50,394 nt of DNA, taken from Phreatobacter oligotrophus (GTDB lineage: Bacteria; Pseudomonadota; Alphaproteobacteria; Rhizobiales; Phreatobacteraceae). The stretch covers positions 1 to 50,394 of the forward strand of contig NZ_PZZL01000013.1 in the NCBI RefSeq assembly GCF_003046185.1, written 5' to 3'. Shown here piece by piece: positions 37,140 through 44,596 of the stretch; position 1 is the first letter of the stretch; the number at the start of each line of letters is the position of its first letter. Both the position numbers and the translations under genes were made by a program. The notes below the pieces were generated by a model, which was not told where the DNA came from, ran no database searches, and was given only the letters and a program-made list of their open reading frames with translations.

Positions 37140-37166
37140 GCAGTCGATCGGTGGAAGGCGCGACCG

Positions 37167-38840
37167 TCAGTGGTCGTAGGTGAAGATGTCGCGGTCCTTG
37201 GTTTCGGGCACGAAGAGCACGCCGATGACGAAGGTCATCAGGGCGATCACGATCGGGTACCAGAGGCCGTAGTAGATGTCGCCGGTGGCCGCCACCATGG
37301 CGAAGGAGGTCGCCGGCAGCAGGCCGCCGAACCAGCCGTTGCCGATATGGTAGGGCAGCGACATGGCGGTGTAGCGGATGCGGGTCGGGAAGAGCTCGAC
37401 CAGGGCCGCGGCGATCGGGCCGTAGACCATCGTCACGTAGATGACGAGGATCGTCAGGATGCCGATGATCCACAGGGCGGTTCCGCTGCCGAGCGCCGCG
37501 AAGAAGCCGTTGACCTTGATGATCTCGGGATTGTTCGGGGCCGGGTAGCCGGCGGCCTGGGTGGCGCGGGTGAGGTTGGCCACGTACTGCGCGTCGATCG
37601 GAACCGCCGTGCCGTTGACCGTGACCGAAGCGCCCGAGCCGGCGGGGCCGTTCACCAGGTCATACTTGATGGCCTGGTTGGCCAGACCCACGCGGGCCAC
37701 GTCGCAGGGCGCCGTGAACACGCGGGTGCCGACCGGATTGAAGACGTTGCCGCAGCCCGCGGGATCCGCGGTCAGCACCACCTTCACCTGCTCGTGGGCG
37801 CGGTGCAGGGCCGGGTTGGCGGCCTTGGTCAGCGCGGCGAAGAGCGGGAAGAAGGTGACGGCGGCGATGAGGCAGCCGGCCATGATAATCGGCTTGCGGC
37901 CGATCCTGTCCGACAGCGAGCCGAACACGATGAAGAAGCCGGTGCCGAGGATCAGCGACCAGGCAATCAGCACGTTCGAGGTGAACAGGTCCACCTTGAG
38001 GATGCTCTGCAGGAAGAACAGGGCGTAGAACTGACCGGTGTACCAGACCACGGCCTGGCCGGCGGTGAGGCCGAACAGGGCGAGCAGGGCGATCTTGGCG
38101 TTCTTCCACTGGCCGAAAGCCTCCGACAGCGGCGCCTTCGAGCCGGTGCCTTCCGCCTTCATCTTCTGGAAGGCCGGGCTCTCGTTCATCTGCAGACGGA
38201 TCCACACCGAGATGGCGAGGAGGAAGATCGACAGCAGGAAGGGAACGCGCCAGCCCCAGGCCGCGAACTCGGCCTCGCCGAGATAGACGCGGATGGAGAG
38301 GATGACGAGCAGCGACAGCAGCAGGCCGATGGTCGCCGTCGTCTGGATCCAGGCGGTGTAGAAGCCGCGGCGGCCGACGGGGGCGTGCTCGGCCACATAG
38401 ACCGCGGCGCCGCCATACTCGCCGCCCAGCGCCAGGCCCTGGAGCATGCGCAGGATGATGAGGATGACCGGGGCGATCCAGCCGATCGTGGCGTAGGAGG
38501 GCAGCAGGCCGACCAGGAAGGTCGAGGCGCCCATGATGAGGATCGTCACGAGGAAGGTGTACTTGCGGCCGACGAGGTCACCGAGGCGGCCGAAGACGAG
38601 GGCGCCGAACGGGCGCACGAGGAAGCCGGCGGCGAAGGCCAGCAGCGCGAAGATGGCGCGCGTATTGGCGTCGAAGGGCGCGAAGAACTGCGCGCCGATC
38701 ATCACGGCCAGGGAGCCGTAGAGGTAGAAATCGTACCATTCGAAGACGGTACCGAGCGAGGATGCGAGAATGACCTTCCGCTCCTCAGCAGTCATGGGAC
38801 GCGGGGTTACCGGCGCGCCCGCAGCCGTGGCCATGGTCAT
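37167..38840 (-). CDS. MFS transporter, metabolite:H+ symporter (MHS) type
   Basis: The product is 557 residues from ATG 38840, with AGGAAGG at good spacing; the open frame continues upstream without a better start. The first segment, SSLGTVFEWYDFYLYGSLA, and the loop FGRLGDLVGRKYTF are typical of MHS carriers, as is RMLQGLALGGEYGGAAVYV. It is about 100 residues longer than most. An extra extracytoplasmic segment between late membrane helices (about 345-450) carries two cysteines (DPAGCGNVF, APCDVARVG). Likely cargo is an organic acid, perhaps linked to the nearby CoA locus. Confidence 0.92.
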   Translation of the reverse strand: MTMATAAGAPVTPRPMTAEERKVILASSLGTVFEWYDFYLYGSLAVMIGAQFFAPFDANTRAIFALLAFAAGFLVRPFGALVFGRLGDLVGRKYTFLVTILIMGASTFLVGLLPSYATIGWIAPVILIILRMLQGLALGGEYGGAAVYVAEHAPVGRRGFYTAWIQTTATIGLLLSLLVILSIRVYLGEAEFAAWGWRVPFLLSIFLLAISVWIRLQMNESPAFQKMKAEGTGSKAPLSEAFGQWKNAKIALLALFGLTAGQAVVWYTGQFYALFFLQSILKVDLFTSNVLIAWSLILGTGFFIVFGSLSDRIGRKPIIMAGCLIAAVTFFPLFAALTKAANPALHRAHEQVKVVLTADPAGCGNVFNPVGTRVFTAPCDVARVGLANQAIKYDLVNGPAGSGASVTVNGTAVPIDAQYVANLTRATQAAGYPAPNNPEIIKVNGFFAALGSGTALWIIGILTILVIYVTMVYGPIAAALVELFPTRIRYTAMSLPYHIGNGWFGGLLPATSFAMVAATGDIYYGLWYPIVIALMTFVIGVLFVPETKDRDIFTYDH

Positions 38841-39194
38841 GGGGTGTTTCCTTCCTGAATTGGGGTGGCAAGTTGGCGGCGTGGCCGCGACTGCTTCTTC
38901 TTGTCGTTGCCGGTTCCGCGCGAGGAACCGCTGTCCTAGGACTAATCCGCGCAGCGACGCTTTGTCGCCTCGACAATGGTTGATGAGACTTAAGTCGCAG
39001 TGGTCGTATTGGCTGGCGATGCGGCGGTATTCGGCTATGCGGCCCGCGATGGGCACCATGCCGCGCCGGGCGCGTTCATGATGAATCAAGGATGAAGCCC
39101 CGCCGCGGCCCGCGGCGCCTGCGGCCGGGCCCGAGCTGGGTTAGACTTGGCGACAGCCACGCGGGCCGACCCGCGTCATCCGGGAGGTCCTGCC
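38841..39194. other. Divergent intergenic region, no gene seen
   Basis: The 354 bases between the MHS transporter and the next exported protein gene hold a GACTTAAGTC palindrome at 38987-38996 in a relatively AT-rich stretch, perhaps a promoter or operator of the transporter. No reading frame with a ribosome site and protein-like content was found. Confidence 0.45.
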
Positions 39195-39668
39195 ATGTCC
39201 CGCATCGTGCCCTCGCATCGCATCGCGCTCCCTCTCGGGGCGCTGCTCGGCGTTGCGTTCCTCGTGGCTGCCGGGGCGACCGCACCGGCCGTCGCCCAGA
39301 CCCGCAGCATCGTCATCACCGACGAGCACCTGCCGGACGGCACCCTCGTGACCCGCCACATCTATCGCTGCGATGGCTGCCCGGTGCGGCGGGTGAGGGC
39401 GGGGACGTGGCGCCAGCGCCCGACGGTCGACTATGGCCAGGCCCTGCCGATCTACCAGCCGCCGATCTACAGCCATCCGCCCGAGGTGATTCCCGCCCGC
39501 CCGGGCCTGCCCCGCTCCGGGCCCTATGGCGTCACCGGCGCGCCGCGCGACCCGGTGACCGGGCGCCTGCCGATGGGGCCGCGTCCGCCCTACTATCCCA
39601 GCGGGTCCGACGCCCGCGTCATCACCATGGGCGATCCGGCGATGCGCCAGCCCTCGCGGGCCCGCTGA
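39195..39668 (+). CDS. Exported Pro-rich protein of unknown function
   Basis: The product is 157 residues from ATG 39195 with GGGAGG upstream. The signal peptide ends about residue 35 (PAVAQ). The mature part opens with RSIVITDEHLPDGTLVTRHIYRC..., contains a C-x-x-C pair (RCDGCPVRR) and then a Pro/Tyr-rich second half. It is probably periplasmic or surface-exposed; the paired cysteines could form a disulfide or bind metal. It ends six bases from the convergent rlmB. Confidence 0.75.
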   Translation: MSRIVPSHRIALPLGALLGVAFLVAAGATAPAVAQTRSIVITDEHLPDGTLVTRHIYRCDGCPVRRVRAGTWRQRPTVDYGQALPIYQPPIYSHPPEVIPARPGLPRSGPYGVTGAPRDPVTGRLPMGPRPPYYPSGSDARVITMGDPAMRQPSRAR

Positions 39669-39674
39669 GCCGGT

Positions 39675-40508
39675 TCAGCGCCGCAGGCCGAGCCGCGTCG
39701 TGACGGCATAGAGCGACAGCGCCGCGGCGTTGGAGACGTTGAGGCTCTTGATCGCGCCGGGCATGTCGATGCGGGCGAGGACGTCGCAGGTCTCGCGGGT
39801 GAGCTGGCGCAGGCCCTTGCCCTCGGCGCCGAGCACCAGCGCGACGGGCGCGCGCAGCTTCACCGCGTCGAGGTCCTCCTCGCCTTCGCTGTCGAGGCCG
39901 ATGATCTGGAAGCCCTGGTCGCGCAGGGTGGCCATGGCGCGGGCGAGGTTCTGCACCGTCACGAAGGGCACATGCTCGAGACCGCCCGAAGCGCTCTTGG
40001 CGAGCACGCCGGTTGCTTCCGGCGAGTGGCGGTTGGTCGTGACAATGGCCTTGACGCCGAAGGCCGCCGCCGAGCGGACGATGGCGCCGACATTGTGCGG
40101 ATCGGTGATCTGGTCGAGCAGCAGCAGCACGCCCTCGGCCGGCATGTCCTCGATATCCGGCGCGTCCAGCGCATCGGCCTCGGCGAAGAGGCCCTGGTGG
40201 ACGGCGTCGGGCGTCGCGGCGAGGCGCTTGTCGATCTCGCGCACCGGCACGATGGTCGCCTCGTGGGCGATGCCCTCCTCGTCGAGGCGTTTGGCGGCAT
40301 TCTCGGTGGCGAGCAGGAGGCGGATACGCCGGCCGCGGTTCTTCAGCGCCTCGGACACCGTGTGCCAGCCATAGAGCAGCACCGTGCCGGTTTCGAATTC
40401 GGGCGCGGCCTCGCGCAGCACCCGGCCACCACGGCCCTTGAAGGGCTTGCCGGGCTTGGAGAAGGGGCGGAACGGCTTCTTCGGGCCGCGCGGAGGGGTC
40501 GTGCTCAT
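39675..40508 (-). CDS. rlmB: 23S rRNA 2'-O-ribose methyltransferase, TrmH/RlmB family
   Basis: The product is 277 residues. The N-terminus is basic and disordered (about 1-35). A substrate-binding L30e-like domain follows (YGWHTVSEALKNRGRRIRLL), then the SPOUT methyltransferase domain. The three SPOUT motifs are DPHNVGAIVRSA, LVLGAEGKGLR and SLNVSNAAALSLY, which make the S-adenosylmethionine-binding trefoil knot. Expected target: the ribose of a 23S rRNA guanosine (G2251 in E. coli). A related tRNA methylase is less likely given the L30e-like domain. Confidence 0.92.
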   Translation of the reverse strand: MSTTPPRGPKKPFRPFSKPGKPFKGRGGRVLREAAPEFETGTVLLYGWHTVSEALKNRGRRIRLLLATENAAKRLDEEGIAHEATIVPVREIDKRLAATPDAVHQGLFAEADALDAPDIEDMPAEGVLLLLDQITDPHNVGAIVRSAAAFGVKAIVTTNRHSPEATGVLAKSASGGLEHVPFVTVQNLARAMATLRDQGFQIIGLDSEGEEDLDAVKLRAPVALVLGAEGKGLRQLTRETCDVLARIDMPGAIKSLNVSNAAALSLYAVTTRLGLRR

Positions 40509-40705
40509 GCGCCCTCATCCCATGGGGCTGGTCGCGGCGCAACGGCGAAGCGCTGGCCGTGCCTCCCGCAGGCCGCGTGACCGCCGCGCTGTGGACCGCG
40601 GCGCCGCCGGGACCGACGCGGTGCTTTGCCGGTTGACAGGGCAGGGGGGTGTCCCTATCAAGCGCGCCACGCCCCGGGGCCACCGCCCCGATCCGGGCAT
40701 GGGAC

Positions 40706-40790
40706 GGGGGAATGTCCCGAGCGGCAAAGGGGGCGGACTGTAAATCCGCTGGCTATGCCTTCGCAGGTTCGAGTCCTGCTTCCCCCACCA
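40706..40790 (+). tRNA. tRNA-Tyr (anticodon GTA), integration site
   Basis: An 85-base cloverleaf with a long variable arm. Acceptor GGGGGAA pairs with TTCCCCC, the anticodon loop CTGTAAA gives GTA, the T-arm has GGTTCGAGTCC, and CCA is encoded. The 3' end lies within a 35-bp repeat that recurs 1,951 bases downstream, marking it as the target of an integrating element. Confidence 0.97.
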
Positions 40791-40810
40791 TCCCACCTCT
40801 CAGGCCCAGC
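40776..40810 (+). repeat. att repeat, left copy (tRNA-Tyr 3' end)
   Basis: This 35-base stretch covers the last 15 bases of tRNA-Tyr and 20 bases beyond. It matches 42727-42761 in the same orientation with two mismatches, at 40781 and 40801. Repeats of this kind at a tRNA end are the usual mark of integrase-mediated insertion. Confidence 0.88.
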
Positions 40811-41021
40811 GGTTATGCGGGTTTGGTGGCATCAAAGACCAGGGTGCGAGCAAGCCGTGGTGATGGCCTGATGAGGCTACTCGCGGTCGATCCTCGATCC
40901 GATCAGTTCGCCTTTTCGTTTAGTCATACTGATCTGGAACAAAAATAGAACATTGTTGTCAAGGCGCCATTGCGTCTGCACTCTGGGCGTGCAGAAATCC
41001 GACCGGCTCAGCGGAGGTCTC

Positions 41022-41519
41022 ATGTCGCTTCGGACGATTGTCGTGGTGCTTATGGTCTCACTGTCGTTCGCTGTCGCGAACGCTTGTGGCCTTGTGACCC
41101 AAGAGACCGCGTCAATTCGGCGTCCACTCGATCAGATATCCGAGATGATACCTCCAATCAGCGTCTCCGAGGGAGCCGCGTTTCGGCGGGCATGGGCATC
41201 CGCTTCATCCACAGAAAAGCGTCGGCTTATCGAGAACCCATTGTTCGGCGTTTGGTCGATCCACGATTCGGTGGATTCGATCCGGAAATCCCTCGGGGTG
41301 ATCGAGGCGGAGAGGAGGGGTCCCGTTCAGACCGAAGAAGTCATCGAGGTGGTTGCGGCGGTCGTGACGCTCAACTCGACAATTTCGATTTGGATTAATG
41401 CGGACCCCAAGCTGCCCCACTATCCGACGACGGAGGTCACAGAGCGAATCCTTCGGGCACAGCAAGCGGCGCAAGACGCGGCTCTCAGCGCCGCGAAATG
41501 CATCCTCCGTCACGAGTGA
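41022..41519 (+). CDS. Exported small protein, cassette gene 1
   Basis: The product is 165 residues from ATG 41022, with GGAGG six bases upstream. A hydrophobic signal sequence (about 4-20) ends in ANAC, so it is either a secreted protein or, with a weak lipobox, a lipoprotein. The rest is helical and charged, with SEGAAFRRAWASASSTEKRR and LRAQQAAQDAALSAA. I recognise no family. Six bases separate it from the TIR-like gene downstream, so the two should be co-expressed. Composition is visibly less GC-rich than the flanking core genes. It could be an envelope partner, an immunity-like protein or unrelated cargo. Confidence 0.72.
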   Translation: MSLRTIVVVLMVSLSFAVANACGLVTQETASIRRPLDQISEMIPPISVSEGAAFRRAWASASSTEKRRLIENPLFGVWSIHDSVDSIRKSLGVIEAERRGPVQTEEVIEVVAAVVTLNSTISIWINADPKLPHYPTTEVTERILRAQQAAQDAALSAAKCILRHE

Positions 41520-41525
41520 GCGCTG

Positions 41526-42479
41526 ATGAGCGACGACGCCAAAAGCAAAGACAAGAAGAAGACCTGCTTCGTCGTCGGACCCATCGGCGGGGATGACACG
41601 CCCGAACGAGTTCACGCGGATTGGCTCCTGAAGGGGATCATCATCCCTGTCTTCTGGGAGCATTTTCCCAACTTCGAGGTCGTAAGGGCGGACACGATCA
41701 ACGCTCCGGGGTTGATCGATAGCCAGATCATCGAACGGCTGTTGACGTTTGACCTCGTGATCGCAGACCTCTCGTTCCTCAACCCGAACGCCTTCTACGA
41801 ACTCGGAATTCGCCACTCGCAAGGTGGCGCCACGATCCATATGGTCCGGAAGGGAGACCGGCTTCCGTTTGATAACTCGATGTACCGCGCGATCGTCTAT
41901 TCCCTTACGAAGGTGGACGATCTGGAGGTCGCGAAGGCGTCGCTCGTCAGCGCGATCACTGAGACGCAGAAGCCAGATTTCCAAACCCTCAACCCCGTCA
42001 CGATGACGCAAGGCATCCGGAAGATGCAGGAACATGCAACGCCTGAAATGCGGGTCATGTACCGGCAAATTCAGTCGGTGATGTCGCGCCTCCAGAGCAT
42101 TGAAGAAGAGCGCATCTACCATTCGGGGCGAGGCGGTCTAACTGTCTTCGAGGTGGTGCCACCAAATCCGGAACACCAGTATCTCTTCATCCATAACAAT
42201 GGGAAACAGATCGAGCTTGCAGCGCTACCGGCGATCGAGCAGGCACTGATCGCGAACGGTTTCCTCCAGAGAATGCGCGTCGTTGAGTTGGACCATGCCT
42301 TCTACTTCGGTGTTTCCCGTCCCATCAACCTCGACGTTCTTCCGCTCGGAATGATGAAAGTTGAGACAAGCCAACTTCCACCGATGTCCACTTCAGGACT
42401 AACAGAGGTACTGAAGGGCCTGCGGGAGCGATACGGGTGCTCGAACGAGGGGGCGGTGAGGATCGTGAAGACCGACTAG
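41526..42479 (+). CDS. Nucleoside-deoxyribosyltransferase/TIR-like domain protein, cassette gene 2
   Basis: The product is 317 residues. Residues about 12-160 form a flavodoxin-like alpha/beta domain: CFVVGPIGG at 14-22, a helix, FEVVRADTI, then DLVIADLSFLNPNAFYELGI. The last motif is characteristic of the nucleoside 2-deoxyribosyltransferase/TIR-like superfamily, with Glu92 as the likely catalytic acid. A helical stretch (about 165-195) leads to a C-terminal domain of about 120 residues that I do not recognise. Relatives with this motif often sit in defence loci and may cleave nucleotides or NAD. Activity and partner function are inference. Confidence 0.8.
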   Translation: MSDDAKSKDKKKTCFVVGPIGGDDTPERVHADWLLKGIIIPVFWEHFPNFEVVRADTINAPGLIDSQIIERLLTFDLVIADLSFLNPNAFYELGIRHSQGGATIHMVRKGDRLPFDNSMYRAIVYSLTKVDDLEVAKASLVSAITETQKPDFQTLNPVTMTQGIRKMQEHATPEMRVMYRQIQSVMSRLQSIEEERIYHSGRGGLTVFEVVPPNPEHQYLFIHNNGKQIELAALPAIEQALIANGFLQRMRVVELDHAFYFGVSRPINLDVLPLGMMKVETSQLPPMSTSGLTEVLKGLRERYGCSNEGAVRIVKTD

Positions 42480-42726
42480 CCTTCACCCGGGATGTCCGGA
42501 TCAATCCCGGTCCCGGTCAAAGGCTCACCCGAGTCATTGGCGTTCTCGTCCCTCGGAACAGGGGCGCCGATCCTAAGGCCCAACAAGGCCACACAGAGGC
42601 GACCGAGTTAGCGCGTCGCCCGTCGTACAGGTAAGAGTGTCAGGACAAGTTCTTTAGGCGGTTCAAAGCTCCCTTTGTGCTCGCACTTCGGACTTAGAAT
42701 AACGTTTTAAAACAAGAATCGTACTT
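42480..42726. other. Cassette tail, no gene seen
   Basis: A 247-base stretch between the TIR-like gene and the second att copy. It contains only short frames without ribosome sites. AT content rises toward the repeat (for example AACGTTTTAAAAC near 42702), which suits an island end. Confidence 0.5.
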
Positions 42727-42761
42727 CTGCTTTCCCCACCATCCCACCTCTTAGGCCCAGC
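42727..42761 (+). repeat. att repeat, right copy (degenerate tRNA-Tyr 3' end)
   Basis: Thirty-three of 35 bases match 40776-40810 in the same orientation. Bases upstream of it no longer resemble a tRNA, so it is a 3'-end fragment left by an integration event. The integrase remnant's last codons overlap it. Confidence 0.88.
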
Positions 42762-43139
42762 ATAGCGCGCGGCCTAAGCCCTCTCGCCGAAGCAGGTGCG
42801 CTGACGCTTCCGCGAGCTTCTTTCGGTTGGCTGAGCGGGTGTCGTGCGACGCCTGTCGACCGCCGACCCATCCGAATATCGCTTCCAACATGCTTTCGGT
42901 TGCACCGTTCTCTGTTGCCCTGGTCGCGCCTGCCTTCCGCAGTCCGTGCGCTGATTTCTGCACCCGGCGTCGTTGCACACCTCGCGGAACCAGTTGCCGA
43001 AGCTTTCCTTCGTGAAGGCTCCACCCTTCTCGCCGCCGATGAAGGTTGTCGTGCCGGTCGGGCTCGCATCAATGGATGCTTGGAGTTCCGGCAAGATCGG
43101 GAGGGACGCAATGACCCGAAGATGAGTTAGACGACGCAA
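42751..43139 (-). pseudogene. Tyrosine-recombinase (phage-type integrase) remnant
   Basis: Two overlapping frames on the minus strand together give the C-terminal catalytic part of an integrase. One frame carries LPILPELQASIDA, then FTKESFGNWFREVCNDAG. After a frameshift near 42960 the second continues SAHGLRKAGATRATENGATE and EAIFGW. The box II H-x-L-R is intact, but the position of the nucleophilic Tyr (normally LYTRKANRKKLA) reads SHDTRSANRKKLA, Tyr to Asp. The N-terminal half is absent. It is therefore inactive. It lies immediately past the second att copy and points toward the tRNA. Confidence 0.85.
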
Positions 43140-43167
43140 CGTCCGTTGCGCGCCGCTTCTGGGGACG

Positions 43168-44565
43168 TCAACGAGTGGTCGCTGTCAGCTCGAACCTATC
43201 GGAAAGGCTCGCGAGCCCGCCGGTCGCCAGCAGGGCGGAAAGCGGCAGGGAGGCGCCTGGCTTTGCCGCGATGGCGATGGTGAGAACCTTCGGGTCGGAC
43301 ACAAACCGCATCAGCGCATCGGGAACGGCGCGGTTGGGGACGCCTTCTGTCATACGCTGCACGATGCCTGAGGCCTGCCGCGAGAAGGTCGATCGAACGT
43401 CAGCGACGGAGCGGGAGGTGGCGCGGGCATCGCGGGCAACCACCCGCTCGAAAAGGCCATCATCGCGGATCGTCACGCTGAGAGTGCGAATCTGCGCTTC
43501 ATTCCAACGGGCGTTGGCGCCCGATGGCACCTCGGTGAAAACCTCAGGCGCGACATTGCTCATCAGCCCGGCGAGGGTGATGGCACCCAAGCCCGGCAGA
43601 TCGACCCCAAGTCTGTCGAGCTTGAGTTCTCGGGCTGCGGGGGACCAGCTTCCCTCCAGCGCCGCCGAAACGACGAGCGCGTCGAGGCCCAGTGCGCGGA
43701 TGTTGCGGATGGAAGGGGTTGTGTCAGCCGCCGGCAGCGGCACGGTTACCTCGTCGAGGCGCGCCCGATACCGCGTCGGCACATCGTCGGACGAGGGGCG
43801 ATCGGCGCCAATGACCAGCGCCTTGATTCGGATCTCGTTCGGCAGCGTCTGGCCGGTCCGGGGCGGTGTGACGAGCCGGATGTCGCTGATCTCGACCGCA
43901 CCCATGAGCCCGAAGTCGCCGGCCCGCGCACCTGGCATCAGCCTGAGATCGGACAGGGTTGCCCGCTCGGCCGAGACCCGTGTTCCGGTTCCATACACGG
44001 CTTCGACGCGCTCCAGAACCGCCGATCGGAGAACCGGTCTGGCCGCGTCGGACGGCGGCGCGGCACCGCCGATCAGGCGGACGAGGAAGGCTGCGTCGAG
44101 TTCGCTCGCATTGAAGCTGGCGAAGCGCGCTGGCTGCGACGGGCCGGAGCCAAACTGTCCATCTGTGCCCTGTGCCTGACGGATCCGGCCTGCGGACAGT
44201 CCGGTCAGTTGGAGCCTGCCAAATCCAAGGAACGCCCGTGGCCCGCCCTGGCTGCGTTCAACGCGCAGGTTGGTGAAGCGCACGCTGGAGGCGCCGAGTT
44301 GCCCCAGTCGGTCGATCATCGCATCGGGGTTGCCGGAACGGACAGCCGCTTCCAGGGATGAGCGCGTGGCGCTCGACCCGGCAATGTCGATCGCTTCCGC
44401 CGCGAGCCGGAATCCCTGGCCCGAGAGCAGGACGTCCCGCATCGTCACCGTTTCCGCGGGTTGGCTGAGGGCGGTGAACGGGGCGATCGCGACGAAGCCC
44501 ATGGCGAGGGCCAGCCCTCGCGCCACAAGCGATCTCCGACCGCGTGAAAGCATTTGTCCGGTCAT
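43168..44565 (-). CDS. Exported protein of unknown function, operon gene 4
   Basis: The product is 465 residues from ATG 44565 (GAGGAA about 9 bases upstream); the open frame extends further but without a coding-like start. A signal peptide ends near residue 34 (TALSQ). The mature part has many alternating strands with repeated 'L-x-V/L-x-L-x-G-L' patterns (VRFTNLRVERS, VEISDIRLV, LKLDRLGVDLPGLGAITLAG). This resembles the beta-helix-like repeats of AsmA/YhdP-type envelope proteins, though no family was recognised with confidence. It is the last gene of the four-gene exported operon, 31 bases after the Cys-rich gene. Confidence 0.75.
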   Translation of the reverse strand: MTGQMLSRGRRSLVARGLALAMGFVAIAPFTALSQPAETVTMRDVLLSGQGFRLAAEAIDIAGSSATRSSLEAAVRSGNPDAMIDRLGQLGASSVRFTNLRVERSQGGPRAFLGFGRLQLTGLSAGRIRQAQGTDGQFGSGPSQPARFASFNASELDAAFLVRLIGGAAPPSDAARPVLRSAVLERVEAVYGTGTRVSAERATLSDLRLMPGARAGDFGLMGAVEISDIRLVTPPRTGQTLPNEIRIKALVIGADRPSSDDVPTRYRARLDEVTVPLPAADTTPSIRNIRALGLDALVVSAALEGSWSPAARELKLDRLGVDLPGLGAITLAGLMSNVAPEVFTEVPSGANARWNEAQIRTLSVTIRDDGLFERVVARDARATSRSVADVRSTFSRQASGIVQRMTEGVPNRAVPDALMRFVSDPKVLTIAIAAKPGASLPLSALLATGGLASLSDRFELTATTR

Positions 44566-44596
44566 GGCCGTGGGTTCCTCGTCACTGTCACTCGCC

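Noticed and set aside
40953-41021. Upstream TTG start for cassette gene 1
   Set aside because: The ATG at 41022 has GGAGG at proper distance and begins directly with a signal sequence; the extension does not look like coding sequence.
42437-42634. Short plus-strand frame after the TIR-like gene
   Set aside because: It overlaps the end of that gene, lacks a ribosome site and has no recognisable content.
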